The position numbers and the translations under genes are program-made. From Streptomyces curacoi (GTDB lineage: Bacteria; Actinomycetota; Actinomycetes; Streptomycetales; Streptomycetaceae): a DNA stretch of 64,000 bases. The DNA lies in contig NZ_KQ947997.1 of the NCBI RefSeq assembly GCF_001513975.1, positions 85,538-149,537 on the forward strand, given 5' to 3'. The notes under the pieces were generated by a model. It was not told the DNA's origin. It did no database searches and saw only the letters and a program-made list of their open reading frames with translations. Positions 50,855-59,623 of the stretch are shown here, in pieces. The stretch's first letter is position 1. Each line of letters starts with the position of its first letter.

Positions 50855-50869
50855 CTGCGGATTTCGCAG
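50855..50869. promoter_or_regulatory. Lrp-type palindromic operator candidate
   Basis: CTGCGGATTTCGCAG is a perfect 5-bp dyad with an AT-leaning 5-bp centre, 15 bp in all, the layout of Lrp/AsnC boxes. It lies between the divergent regulator and dehydrogenase genes. Confidence 0.5.
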
Positions 50870-50985
50870 CAGTGGCGCAAGTGGGGGTGTTGAAAACGTG
50901 GGATCGGCGATTAGGGTGGGTGTCTCAGTAACTGGACAACCAGAACTGACAGCCAGCAGCAGTGAGACCTGACAGGAGGCCGGCA

Positions 50986-52425
50986 GTGAGCACCGAGCTG
51001 CGTCGTCTGCGCAACTACATCGACGGTGAGTTCCGGGACGCCGCCGACGGACGGACCACCGAAGTGGTCAACCCCGCGACGGGCGAGGCGTACGCGACCG
51101 CGCCGCTGTCCGGGCAGGCGGACGTGGACGCCGCGATGGAGGCCGCCGCCCGGGCCTTCCCCGGCTGGCGCGACACGACGCCCGCCGAGCGCCAGAAGGC
51201 CCTCCTGAAGATCGCGGACGCGTTCGAGGAGCGGGCCGAGGAACTGATCGCCGCCGAGGTGGAGAACACCGGCAAGCCGATCGGCCTCACCCGGTCGGAG
51301 GAGATCCCGCCGATGGTCGACCAGATCCGCTTCTTCGCGGGCGCCGCGCGGATGCTGGAGGGCCGCTCGGCCGGTGAGTACATGGAGGGGATGACCTCGA
51401 TCGTCCGCCGTGAGCCGGTCGGCGTCTGCGCGCAGGTAGCGCCCTGGAACTACCCGATGATGATGGCCGTGTGGAAGTTCGCGCCGGCGATCGCGGCGGG
51501 CAACACGGTCGTGCTGAAGCCGTCGGACACGACCCCCGCGTCGACCGTCCTGATCGCCGACATCGTCGGCTCGATCCTGCCCAAGGGCGTCTTCAACGTC
51601 ATCACCGGTGACCGCGAGACCGGCCGCATGATGGTCGAGCACCCGACCCCGGCCATGGCGTCCATCACCGGTTCGGTGCGGGCCGGTATGCAGGTCGCCG
51701 AGTCCGCGTCCAAGGACCTCAAGCGGGTCCACCTGGAGCTGGGCGGCAAGGCGCCGGTCGTCGTCTTCCAGGACACCGACATCGCCAAGGCCGTCGAGGA
51801 CATCTCCGTCGCGGGCTTCTTCAACGCCGGACAGGACTGTACGGCCGCCTGCCGCGTCCTCGTCCACGAGGCCATCCACGACGAGTTCGTCGCCGCGCTC
51901 GCGAAGGCCGCCACCGACACCAAGACGGGGCAGCCGGACGACGAGGACGTGCTGTTCGGGCCGCTCAACAACCCCAACCAGCTCAAGCAGGTCGAGGGCT
52001 TCATCGAGCGGCTGCCCGCCCACGCCCGCGTGGAGGCCGGTGGCAAGCGGGTCGGCGACAAGGGCTACTTCTTCGCGCCGACCGTCGTCTCCGGCGTCAA
52101 GCAGGACGACGAGATTATCCAGAAGGAGGTCTTCGGGCCGGTCATCACCGTGCAGTCCTTCTCCGACGAGGAGCAGGCCGTCGAGTGGGCGAACGGTGTC
52201 GAGTACGCGCTCGCGTCGTCGGTGTGGACCAAGGACCACGGGCGGGCGATGCGGATGTCCAAGGCGCTGGACTTCGGGTGCGTGTGGATCAACACGCACA
52301 TTCCGCTGGTCGCGGAGATGCCGCACGGCGGCTTCAAGAAGTCCGGGTACGGCAAGGACCTTTCGGCGTACGGGTTCGATGACTACACGCGGATCAAGCA
52401 CGTCATGACGTCTCTGGAGGCGTAG
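50986..52425 (+). CDS. Gamma-aminobutyraldehyde-type dehydrogenase
   Basis: A 479-residue NAD-dependent aldehyde dehydrogenase. The catalytic Cys is Cys285 in FFNAGQDCTAA and the Glu is in HLELGGKAP near 249-257; GVCAQVAPWNYPMMM near 141-155 and the FFAPTVVSGV strand near 362-371 fit the aminobutyraldehyde/betaine group. It would take the aminotransferase product to GABA. GTG 50986 follows AGGAGG at 50974. Confidence 0.9.
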   Translation: MSTELRRLRNYIDGEFRDAADGRTTEVVNPATGEAYATAPLSGQADVDAAMEAAARAFPGWRDTTPAERQKALLKIADAFEERAEELIAAEVENTGKPIGLTRSEEIPPMVDQIRFFAGAARMLEGRSAGEYMEGMTSIVRREPVGVCAQVAPWNYPMMMAVWKFAPAIAAGNTVVLKPSDTTPASTVLIADIVGSILPKGVFNVITGDRETGRMMVEHPTPAMASITGSVRAGMQVAESASKDLKRVHLELGGKAPVVVFQDTDIAKAVEDISVAGFFNAGQDCTAACRVLVHEAIHDEFVAALAKAATDTKTGQPDDEDVLFGPLNNPNQLKQVEGFIERLPAHARVEAGGKRVGDKGYFFAPTVVSGVKQDDEIIQKEVFGPVITVQSFSDEEQAVEWANGVEYALASSVWTKDHGRAMRMSKALDFGCVWINTHIPLVAEMPHGGFKKSGYGKDLSAYGFDDYTRIKHVMTSLEA

Positions 52426-52444
52426 CACCTCGGGTGGGGGTGCG

Positions 52445-52476
52445 TGGGGGCTGGTCGCGCGGTTCCCCGCGCCCCT
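52445..52476. repeat. Recurrent Streptomyces intergenic hairpin element
   Basis: GGGGGCTGGTCGCGCGGTTC followed by CCCGCGCCCC folds into a GC-rich hairpin. I recall this sequence family as very common in Streptomyces spacers. Here it lies just after the dehydrogenase gene and before the PotD-like gene. Confidence 0.6.
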
Positions 52477-52508
52477 GGAGGGCGTTGCAGCCCTGGCATG
52501 CTGCGGAC

Positions 52509-53699
52509 ATGGCCCTCGGATCGAAGAACTCGTCGCTGTCCCGCCGGTCCTTGCTGCGCACACTCGGCTCGGGTGCCCTGCTGGGCGGGCTCGTCGGCTG
52601 CGGTGTGCCCGCCGCCTACGTGCCGCCCAGCGAGCGGGCCGCCGCTGATCTCTCCGCCATCGACAAGCGGCTGACCTGGGCCAACTGGCCGCTCTACATC
52701 GACACCGACGACGCGGACGCGACGCGGCGGCCGACGCTGGAGGCCTTCGAGAAGCGCACCGGCATCTCCGTCGAGTACGTCGAGGAGATCAACGACAACG
52801 ACGAGTTCTTCGGCAAGATCAGCCCCGCCCTGATGAACCACCAGCGCACCGACCGCGATCTCGTCGTCATCAGCGACTGGATGTGCGCCCGCTTCGTACG
52901 GCTGGGCTGGGTGCAGGAGATGGACCGGGCGCGGCAGCCGAACGTGACCAAGTACCTTGACCCGCTGCTGCGTTCACCGGCCTTCGACCCGGGCCGCAGG
53001 TTCACCGTGCCCTGGCAGTCCGGCATCACCGGCATCGCCTACCACCGCCGCAGGCTGGGCCGTGAGATACGCAGCGTGTCCGAGCTGTGGGCGAGCGACC
53101 TGAAGGGCCGGGTGACCCTGCTCTCCGGGCTGGACGAGGCCTTCGCCCTGCTCATGCAGGGCAACGGAGTCGACATCACCCGGTGGACGGCGGACGACTT
53201 CCACACGGTCTGCGACCAGGTCGAGCGGCAGGTGCGCAAGGGCCAGATCCGCCGCTTCACCGGCAACGACTACATCAAGGACCTGTCGAGCGGCGACGTA
53301 CTGGCGTGCCAGGCCTACTCCGGCGACGTCATCCAGCTCCAGGCCGACGACCCCGACATCCGCTTCGTCGTCCCCGAGGAGGGCGCCGAGCTCTGGTCGG
53401 AGTCCCTGATGATCCCCAACCTGGCCCGCCACAAGACCAACGCCGAGCGGCTGATCGACTACTACTACGAGCCCGAGGTCGCCGCCGAACTGGCCGCCTG
53501 GGTCAATTACGTCTGCCCCGTCCCGGCCGCCCGGGACGTGCTCGCCTCCGCCAAGGACGAGGAGACGGCCGCCCTGGCCGAGGACCCGCTGATCTTCCCG
53601 GACACGGCGATGCGCCGGCGCCTGGCGATCGCGCGGGACATCACGGCCGGGGAACGGGTGGAGTTCGCGAAGCGGTGGAATGCGATCGCGGGGTTGTAG
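52509..53699 (+). CDS. PotD-like polyamine-binding lipoprotein
   Basis: A 396-residue exported protein. A twin-arginine-like start (SLSRRSLLRTLGSGALLGG) ends in LVGC, suggesting a Tat-exported lipoprotein. The spermidine/putrescine-binding fold shows LTWANWPLYIDTDDAD near 57-72 and IKDLSSGDVLACQAYSGDV near 256-274. No permease or ATPase gene accompanies it; the next gene is on the opposite strand only 3 bp away. It may share a transporter elsewhere. ATG 52509. Confidence 0.85.
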   Translation: MALGSKNSSLSRRSLLRTLGSGALLGGLVGCGVPAAYVPPSERAAADLSAIDKRLTWANWPLYIDTDDADATRRPTLEAFEKRTGISVEYVEEINDNDEFFGKISPALMNHQRTDRDLVVISDWMCARFVRLGWVQEMDRARQPNVTKYLDPLLRSPAFDPGRRFTVPWQSGITGIAYHRRRLGREIRSVSELWASDLKGRVTLLSGLDEAFALLMQGNGVDITRWTADDFHTVCDQVERQVRKGQIRRFTGNDYIKDLSSGDVLACQAYSGDVIQLQADDPDIRFVVPEEGAELWSESLMIPNLARHKTNAERLIDYYYEPEVAAELAAWVNYVCPVPAARDVLASAKDEETAALAEDPLIFPDTAMRRRLAIARDITAGERVEFAKRWNAIAGL

Positions 53700-53702
53700 C
53701 GA

Positions 53703-54764
53703 TCACTCCGCGCCAAGGCGGTGGTCTTCCGGCTCCCCGGGAAAGACGATGCCGCACTGTCGGCGGATCTCGTCCATCGCGCGCAGCGTGGTCAGCGAGT
53801 CGTCCAGCGGGCGGAGCGGGGACTGGAGGCGGCCGTCGGCGATGCAGCGGGCCACCTCCGCGGCCTCGAAGTGCAGGGCGTCGTGGGCGGTCCGCGGTTC
53901 CGTGTACGCCAGTCGCGTGCCGCTTCCCGCCAGCGCGAGGACGAGGTCGCCGGGCTGGTGGAAGGGGCCGGGCAGGCTCAGGGTGCCGTGCGTGCCGGCG
54001 ATGGTGGCCGTGGTGGGGGTGTCGCTGAAGAGGGTGGTGTGGACGACGCCCTGACTGCCGTCGGCGCCTCGGAGGAGGGCGGAGGTCTGGCCGTTGACGC
54101 CCGCCGGGTGCGGCTGGGCCGAGGCCAGCAGCTCGGCCGGAGGGCCCAGGATCCAGGTGGCGAGGGACACGGGATAGGTGCCGAGGTCGAGAAGGGGCCC
54201 GCCGGCCAGGTCGGGGCGGAGGATGCGGTGCCCGGCGGTGAAGTGCTCGCCGTACTCGGCGAGGACGGTGCGGATGTCGCCGAGGACGCCGGAGTCGAGG
54301 ATCTGCCGGACGACGTCGAACCTGGGCAGGAAGAACGTCCACAGGGCTTCGGCGCAGAACAGGCCGCGCTCCGTGGCGAGTCGGGCGATCTCACCGGCTT
54401 GGGCGGCGTTCAGGGCGAGCGGCTTCTCCACCAGGGTGTGCTTGCCGGCCTCAAGGGCGATCCGGGCGCAGCCGAGGTGGTCGGTGTGTCCGGTGGCGAC
54501 ATGGACGACGTCCACGTCCGCGGCCGCGGTCAGCTCCTCGTAGGAGCCGTACGCGTGCGGGATGCCGTGGCGGTCCGCGAAGTCCCCGGCGCGGGCGGCG
54601 TCCCGGGAGGCGACGCCGGTGAAGCGCTGGCGGGTGTGGCGCCGCACGGAGCGTACGAAGCGATCGGCGATCCAGCCGGTGCCGAGAACGCCCCAGCGCA
54701 GTGCGGGAGCGTCCATCGGGTCCGGGGTGCGCGGCGCGGGCAGGGCGGTGGGGAAGGCGGACAT
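53703..54764 (-). CDS. Gfo/Idh/MocA family oxidoreductase
   Basis: A 353-residue NAD(P)-dependent sugar or diol dehydrogenase. The Rossmann motif is GVLGTGWIAD near 25-34 and the family Lys is in VEKPLALN near 112-119; GHRILRPDLAGGPLLDLG near 195-212 is typical of the dihydrodiol dehydrogenase branch. Last gene of the iol cluster. ATG 54764 with GGAGGT upstream, just inside the end of the previous gene's spacer. Substrate unknown. Confidence 0.88.
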   Translation of the reverse strand: MSAFPTALPAPRTPDPMDAPALRWGVLGTGWIADRFVRSVRRHTRQRFTGVASRDAARAGDFADRHGIPHAYGSYEELTAAADVDVVHVATGHTDHLGCARIALEAGKHTLVEKPLALNAAQAGEIARLATERGLFCAEALWTFFLPRFDVVRQILDSGVLGDIRTVLAEYGEHFTAGHRILRPDLAGGPLLDLGTYPVSLATWILGPPAELLASAQPHPAGVNGQTSALLRGADGSQGVVHTTLFSDTPTTATIAGTHGTLSLPGPFHQPGDLVLALAGSGTRLAYTEPRTAHDALHFEAAEVARCIADGRLQSPLRPLDDSLTTLRAMDEIRRQCGIVFPGEPEDHRLGAE

Positions 54765-54766
54765 GC

Positions 54767-55765
54767 TCAGACCTCCGGGACCTGGACGGTGACGGTCCGT
54801 CCCCCGTTCTTCATGGACGCGATGACGGCCTCGGCCACCGCGCCCGCCACCAGGCCGTCGTGCGCCGTGGCCAGCGGGGCGGGGCTCCCGGTGGCGACGG
54901 CGTCGATCCAGGCCTGGAGTTCCAGGCGATAGGCGTCGGCGAACCGGGGACGCCAGTCGGCGGGGTAGCCCAGGGAGCGGGCCCGCGCCGAGTCTGTGAC
55001 CAGGCGGGCGGGGTTGGTGAGGGCGAGCGTGCCGCGCTCGCCGGCCACCTCGCAGCGGATGTCGTAGCCGTAGCCGGCGTTGAGGAACACCTCGACGGTG
55101 GTCAGTGCGCCGTCGGCGGTGCGCAGCAGCATCAGTTGCGGATCCCGCAGACCGGTCACCGCCGTAGTGGCGCGGGGCGCGTGCCAACTGACCTCGGTCA
55201 CAGGCGAGTCGAGCAGCCACGGCACGGTGTCGAACTCATGGATGGCCGACCCCGTGATGCTGAACTCGTCGGTGGCCCCGGGAGCGGAGGCGACCCCTCG
55301 GCTGACACAGTGCAACAGCAGCGGCGCCCCGCAGACACCGGCCGCCAGGGACTCCTTCAGCTCCACGTACGCGGGGTCGAAGCGCCGCATGAAACCCAGC
55401 GAGATCAGCTCTTTGCCGGCCCGCCGCTCCTCCCGTACGACGCGGACGCACTCGCTCAGCGTGGGGGCGAGGGGTTTCTCGCACAGCACGGGCTTCGCGG
55501 CCCGCACGGCCGCGACGGACAGATCGGCGTGGGTGGTGTCGTGCGAGGCGACGACCACGGCGTCGACCTCCGGGTCGGCGATCACAGCGTACGGATCACC
55601 GGTGGCGCGGGCACCGGGGAGGGCGCCGGCGACGGCGGCGGCGCGCTCCTCGTCGATGTCGGCGACCATGGTGACCACGGCGCCGGAGACATGGCGGTGC
55701 AGGGTGTTCACGTGGTCGGCGCCCATGTTGCCCGCGCCGATCACTCCAACGCGTACGACGCTCAT
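54767..55765 (-). CDS. iolG: Inositol 2-dehydrogenase-like Gfo/Idh protein
   Basis: A 332-residue NAD-dependent dehydrogenase. GVIGAGNMGADHV near 7-19, CEKPLAP near 94-100 and ITGSAIHEFDTVPWLL near 168-183 (catalytic Asp-x3-His region SAIHEFD) match myo-inositol dehydrogenase. It would oxidise inositol to scyllo-inosose in step one of the iol pathway. It follows the iolE remnant by 7 bp. Confidence 0.88.
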   Translation of the reverse strand: MSVVRVGVIGAGNMGADHVNTLHRHVSGAVVTMVADIDEERAAAVAGALPGARATGDPYAVIADPEVDAVVVASHDTTHADLSVAAVRAAKPVLCEKPLAPTLSECVRVVREERRAGKELISLGFMRRFDPAYVELKESLAAGVCGAPLLLHCVSRGVASAPGATDEFSITGSAIHEFDTVPWLLDSPVTEVSWHAPRATTAVTGLRDPQLMLLRTADGALTTVEVFLNAGYGYDIRCEVAGERGTLALTNPARLVTDSARARSLGYPADWRPRFADAYRLELQAWIDAVATGSPAPLATAHDGLVAGAVAEAVIASMKNGGRTVTVQVPEV

Positions 55766-55772
55766 GCCCCGC

Positions 55773-56150
55773 TCACCGGCCGGGGATGGCGAGAGTCGGG
55801 CGCCGGGTTCCCGTCAGGCCGCAGCCGGCCAGGTGTTCACGGGTGCTGACGGCGATGGGCAGCGGCACCTCGGGCGCACACGGGTACAGGTCCTGTTCGA
55901 CGATGACGAACAACTCGGCGTCGAGGGCGGCCAGTTCGGCGACGATGTCGGCCGGGTTGGGCACGCCTGCGGGGGAGACGCAGACGCCGCGTTTGACGGC
56001 TTCGCCGCCGGCAGCGGCGAGTTCGTCGAGGAAGCGGGTGTAGGGGACCTGGTGGTCGTCCTCGGGGAACCAGACGCCCCAGGAGTCGGGGGCGGAGCCC
56101 AGGCACAGGTTGCCCGCGGTGGTGCGGAGCGGGGTTGGTGCCGTTGCCAT
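55773..56150 (-). pseudogene. iolE: Inosose dehydratase-like IolE with an internal in-frame deletion
   Basis: A 125-residue frame where the family has about 300. Residues 12-47 (LCLGSAPDSWGVWFPEDDHQ and the strand after it) match the IolE N-terminus. The frame then jumps at about residue 48 to the C-terminal part (VKRGVCVSPAGVPNPADIV, then IVEQDLYPC and PLPIAVSTREHL). About 190 residues of the TIM barrel, including the metal-binding Glu/Asp/His, are missing. ATG 56150 and its ribosome site AGAGGA are intact. It cannot be a working dehydratase; it may be a remnant or a repurposed small protein. Confidence 0.8.
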
Positions 56151-56175
56151 GACATGTCCTCTGGAGGCAGGAGCG

Positions 56176-56220
56176 GGAGATCTCAGCGCAGGAGATCTCA
56201 GCGCAGGAGATCTCAGCTGG
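56176..56220. repeat. Three 15-bp repeats GGAGATCTCAGCGCA at the mmsA stop
   Basis: Copies at 56176-56190, 56191-56205 and 56206-56220 (last ends CTGG). The last copy contains the mmsA stop, so the 3' end appears duplicated downstream. Confidence 0.85.
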
Positions 56221-57709
56221 AGGTGGGGAAGTTGAAGCCGGCGGTGTGCTGGTGGGTGGGCTGGGGCCAGCGGGTGGTGATGACCTTGGGGCGGGTGTAG
56301 AAGCGGATGCCTTCGGGGCCGTGGATGGGGGAGTCGCCGATGAGGGAGTCCTTCCAGCCGCCGAAGGAGTAGTAGGACATCGGGACCGGGACGGGGACGT
56401 TGACGCCGATCATGCCGACGTTGACCTTGCGCTGGAAGCGGCGGGCGGCTTCGCCGGAGGCGGTGAACAGGGCGGTGCCGTTGCCATAGGGGTTGGTGTT
56501 GATGAGATGGATGGCCTCGTCGAGGGTGTCGGTGCGGACGATCGCGAGGACGGGGCCGAAGAGTTCTTCCTGGTAGGCGTCCATGTCGGTGGTGACATGG
56601 TCGAGGAGGGAGGGTCCGGTGAAGAAGCCTTCCTCATGTCCGTCGATTTTCAGTCCGCGGCCGTCGACGACGACGGTGGCGCCCTGGGTGGCGGCGGTGG
56701 TGACGGCGTTCTCGATGCGTTCCTGGGCGGCTTTGGTGACCAGGGGGCCCATCTCGGTGCCGGGTTTGTCGCCGGGGCCGACCTTCACTTCGCGGGCCTT
56801 GCGCTTGAGGATGTCCACCAGCCGGTCGGCGGCGTCGCCGACTGCGACGGCGACGGAGACGGCCATGCAGCGTTCGCCTGCGGAGCCGTAGGCGCCGGCG
56901 GTGATGTGGTTGGCGGCGAATTCGAGGTCGGCGTCGGGGAGGACGACGGCGTGGTTCTTGGCGCCGCCGAGGGCCTGGACGCGTTTGCCGTGGGCGGTGG
57001 CCGTCTCGTGGACGTACTTGGCGATGGGGGTGGAGCCGACGAAGGAGACGGCTTGGATGTGGGGGTGGGTGAGGATGGCGTCGACGGCGGGCTTGCCGCC
57101 GTGGATGACGTTGAAGACGCCGTCGGGGAGGCCGGCTTGCTGGTACAGCTCGGCGACGAAGTTGGCGGCGGAGGGGTCGCGTTCGCTGGGCTTGAGGATG
57201 AAGGTGTTGCCGGTCGCGATGGCTATCGGGTGCATCCACAGGGGCACCATGGCGGGGAAGTTGAAGGGGGTGATGCCGGCGACGACGCCGAGGGGCTGGC
57301 GGAAGTTGTGTACGTCGATGCCGCGGGAGACCTGGTCGGAGAAGTTGCCCTTGAGGACGTCGCCGAGGCCGCAGGCGAACTCGACGACCTCTCGGCCGCG
57401 GGTGATCTCGCCGCGGGCGTCGTCGACGGTTTTGCCGTGTTCGGCGGAGATGATCCGGGCGAGTTCCTCCTCGTGGTCGACGAGGAGCTGGCGGAAGGCG
57501 AACATGACCTGGGTGCGCTGGGTGAGGGAGGATTCCGACCAGGTCTCGAAGGCGGCGGTGGCGGCCTGGACGGCGGTGTCCACGTCGGTGGCGTCGGCCA
57601 GGACGACCTGAGCCTGTTCGGTGCCGGTGGCCGGGTTGAACACCGGCTGGGTGTCGGCGGCGGAGCCGGGTGTGGGGTTGCCGTTGATCCAGTGCGGGAT
57701 GGTCTTCAC
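56213..57709 (-). CDS. mmsA: Methylmalonate-semialdehyde dehydrogenase (IolA/MmsA)
   Basis: A 498-residue CoA-acylating dehydrogenase. The catalytic Cys is Cys281 in GSAGERCMAVS; VAGITPFNFPAMVPLWMHPI near 143-162 is the family signature. In the iol pathway it turns malonate semialdehyde into acetyl-CoA. The GTG start at 57709 has AAGGAAA upstream. Same direction as iolD, 30 bp downstream. Confidence 0.93.
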   Translation of the reverse strand: MKTIPHWINGNPTPGSAADTQPVFNPATGTEQAQVVLADATDVDTAVQAATAAFETWSESSLTQRTQVMFAFRQLLVDHEEELARIISAEHGKTVDDARGEITRGREVVEFACGLGDVLKGNFSDQVSRGIDVHNFRQPLGVVAGITPFNFPAMVPLWMHPIAIATGNTFILKPSERDPSAANFVAELYQQAGLPDGVFNVIHGGKPAVDAILTHPHIQAVSFVGSTPIAKYVHETATAHGKRVQALGGAKNHAVVLPDADLEFAANHITAGAYGSAGERCMAVSVAVAVGDAADRLVDILKRKAREVKVGPGDKPGTEMGPLVTKAAQERIENAVTTAATQGATVVVDGRGLKIDGHEEGFFTGPSLLDHVTTDMDAYQEELFGPVLAIVRTDTLDEAIHLINTNPYGNGTALFTASGEAARRFQRKVNVGMIGVNVPVPVPMSYYSFGGWKDSLIGDSPIHGPEGIRFYTRPKVITTRWPQPTHQHTAGFNFPTSS

Positions 57710-57739
57710 GGTGAGGGTTTCCTTTGTGGGGGCGGGGTT

Positions 57740-59623
57740 TTAGAGGTAGTGGCGCTGGGTGTGCTTGTGGGCGGCGTACGTCTTGTAGGCGGCCTGGGTG
57801 GTGTTGAGGGTGGAGACTTCGCTGACGGGGACGTCCCACCAGCCGTGGCCGGGTGGGTTGGGGCCGTAGAGGTCGGTCTCGACGTGGACGACGGTGGTGC
57901 GGGTGGCGGCCTTGGCCTTCTCCATCGCCGTACGGAAGCCGTCGACGGTGGTGACGTGCAGGACGTCCGCACCGAGACTCGACGCGTTCGCGGCAAGGTC
58001 GACGGGCAGGATGCCGCCGTCGAGCTGACCGGACTGATCGTTGCGGAAGCGGTATTTGGTGCCGAAGCGCTGGGAGCCGAGTGATTCGGAGAGGGCGCCG
58101 ATGGAGGCGAAGCCGTGGTTTTGGACGAGGACGATGATGACCTTCAGGCCTTCGGAGACCATGGTGACGATCTCCTGGGCCATCATCAGGTAGGAGCCGT
58201 CGCCGACGAGGACGACGACTTCGCGTGTGGGGTCGGCCATCTTCGCGCCGACGCCGGCGGCGACTTCGTAGCCCATGCAGGAGTAGGCGTACTCGACGTG
58301 GTAGGCCTTGGGGTCCCGGGCCCGCCACAGCTGCTGGAGGTCGCCGGGCATGGAGCCGGCGGCGTTGATGACGACGGCGCGGTCGTCGAGGACGTCGTTG
58401 AGGGCGCCGAGGATCTGGGTCTGGGCGGGCAGGTCGCCGGTGTTGCGGTCCGGGGCGAAGCACTCGTTCTCGATCTGCCGGGTGTGGGCGATGAGCCTGC
58501 GGGTGCGCTCGCGGTAGGCGGGGTCGACTTCCCAGTCGGTGAGTGCGGCGGCGAGGGCTTGGATGCCGAGGCGGGCGTCGGCGACGAGGGGTTCGGCGGA
58601 GTGTTTGACGGCGTCGAGGCGGGCGACGTTGAGGTTGACGAAGGTGACTTCGGGGTTGGCGAAGACGGTGTGGCTGGCGGTGGTGAAGTCGCTGTAGCGG
58701 GTGCCGATGCCGAGGACGACGTCGGCTTCGCGGGCGAGGTCGTTGGCGGCGTATGCGCCGGTGGAGCCGATGCCGCCGACAGCGTAGGGGTGGTCCCAGG
58801 GGACGGCGCCCTTGCCGGCGTGGGTGTCGGCGACGGGGATGCCGGTGGCCTCGGCGAAGGCACGCAGTTCGGTCTCGGCGCCGGAGTAGACGGTGCCGCC
58901 GCCTGCCACGATCAGAGGCTTCCTTGCGTTGCGGAGCAGCGCGGCGGCGCGTGCGACGGCTGCCGGTTCCGGGACCGGGCGGCCGACATGCCACACCCGG
59001 CGGCGGAAGAAGTCCACCGGCCAGTCGTAGGCCTCGGCCTGCACGTCCTGGGGCAGGGCGAGGGTGACGGCGCCGGTCTCGACCGGGTCGGTGAGCACTC
59101 GCATCGCCGCGAGTGCGGCGGGGATGAGCTGTTCGGGGCGGGAGATGCGGTCGAAGTACTTGGATACGGCGCGGAAGGCGTCGTTGACGGTGACGTCGCC
59201 GCCGCGGGTGTCCTCCAGCTGCTGCAGGACCGGGTCGGCGGCGCGGGTGGCGAACATGTCGGAGGGGAGCAGGAGGACCGGCAGCCGGTTGGTCGTCGCC
59301 AGGGCGGCACCGGTGATCATGTTGGTGGAGCCGGGGCCGGTGGAGGCGGTGCAGGCGAAGGTGGCCAGCCGGTCGCGCATCTTGGCGTAGGCGACGGAGG
59401 CGTGGACCATGCCCTGCTCGTTACGGGCCAGGTAGTACGGCAGATCGGCCTCTTCGTTCACCGCAGCCTGCAGCAGGGCTTGCCCGATCCCGGCGACGTT
59501 TCCGTGCCCGAAGATTCCCCACACGCCGGGGACGAGGCGCTGTTCCTGGCCGTCGCGCTCGCTGTACTGGTTGGCCAGGAAGCGCACCAATGCCTGGGCG
59601 GTGGTCAGTCGGACGGTGTTCAT
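57740..59623 (-). CDS. iolD: 3D-(3,5/4)-trihydroxycyclohexane-1,2-dione hydrolase IolD
   Basis: A 627-residue ThDP enzyme that opens the cyclic dione of inositol catabolism. VPGVWGIFGHGNVAGIGQAL near 31-50 binds the diphosphate, and ACTASTGPGSTNMITG near 90-105 is the ThDP region. The catalytic ThDP-binding motif is VGDGSYLMMAQEIV near 474-487. Length is full. Its ATG overlaps the iolB stop by four bases. Confidence 0.93.
   Translation of the reverse strand: MNTVRLTTAQALVRFLANQYSERDGQEQRLVPGVWGIFGHGNVAGIGQALLQAAVNEEADLPYYLARNEQGMVHASVAYAKMRDRLATFACTASTGPGSTNMITGAALATTNRLPVLLLPSDMFATRAADPVLQQLEDTRGGDVTVNDAFRAVSKYFDRISRPEQLIPAALAAMRVLTDPVETGAVTLALPQDVQAEAYDWPVDFFRRRVWHVGRPVPEPAAVARAAALLRNARKPLIVAGGGTVYSGAETELRAFAEATGIPVADTHAGKGAVPWDHPYAVGGIGSTGAYAANDLAREADVVLGIGTRYSDFTTASHTVFANPEVTFVNLNVARLDAVKHSAEPLVADARLGIQALAAALTDWEVDPAYRERTRRLIAHTRQIENECFAPDRNTGDLPAQTQILGALNDVLDDRAVVINAAGSMPGDLQQLWRARDPKAYHVEYAYSCMGYEVAAGVGAKMADPTREVVVLVGDGSYLMMAQEIVTMVSEGLKVIIVLVQNHGFASIGALSESLGSQRFGTKYRFRNDQSGQLDGGILPVDLAANASSLGADVLHVTTVDGFRTAMEKAKAATRTTVVHVETDLYGPNPPGHGWWDVPVSEVSTLNTTQAAYKTYAAHKHTQRHYL

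Noticed and set aside
56634..58994. 786-residue Arg/Pro-rich minus-strand open frame
   Set aside because: A frame-shifted shadow of mmsA and iolD, no domain features.
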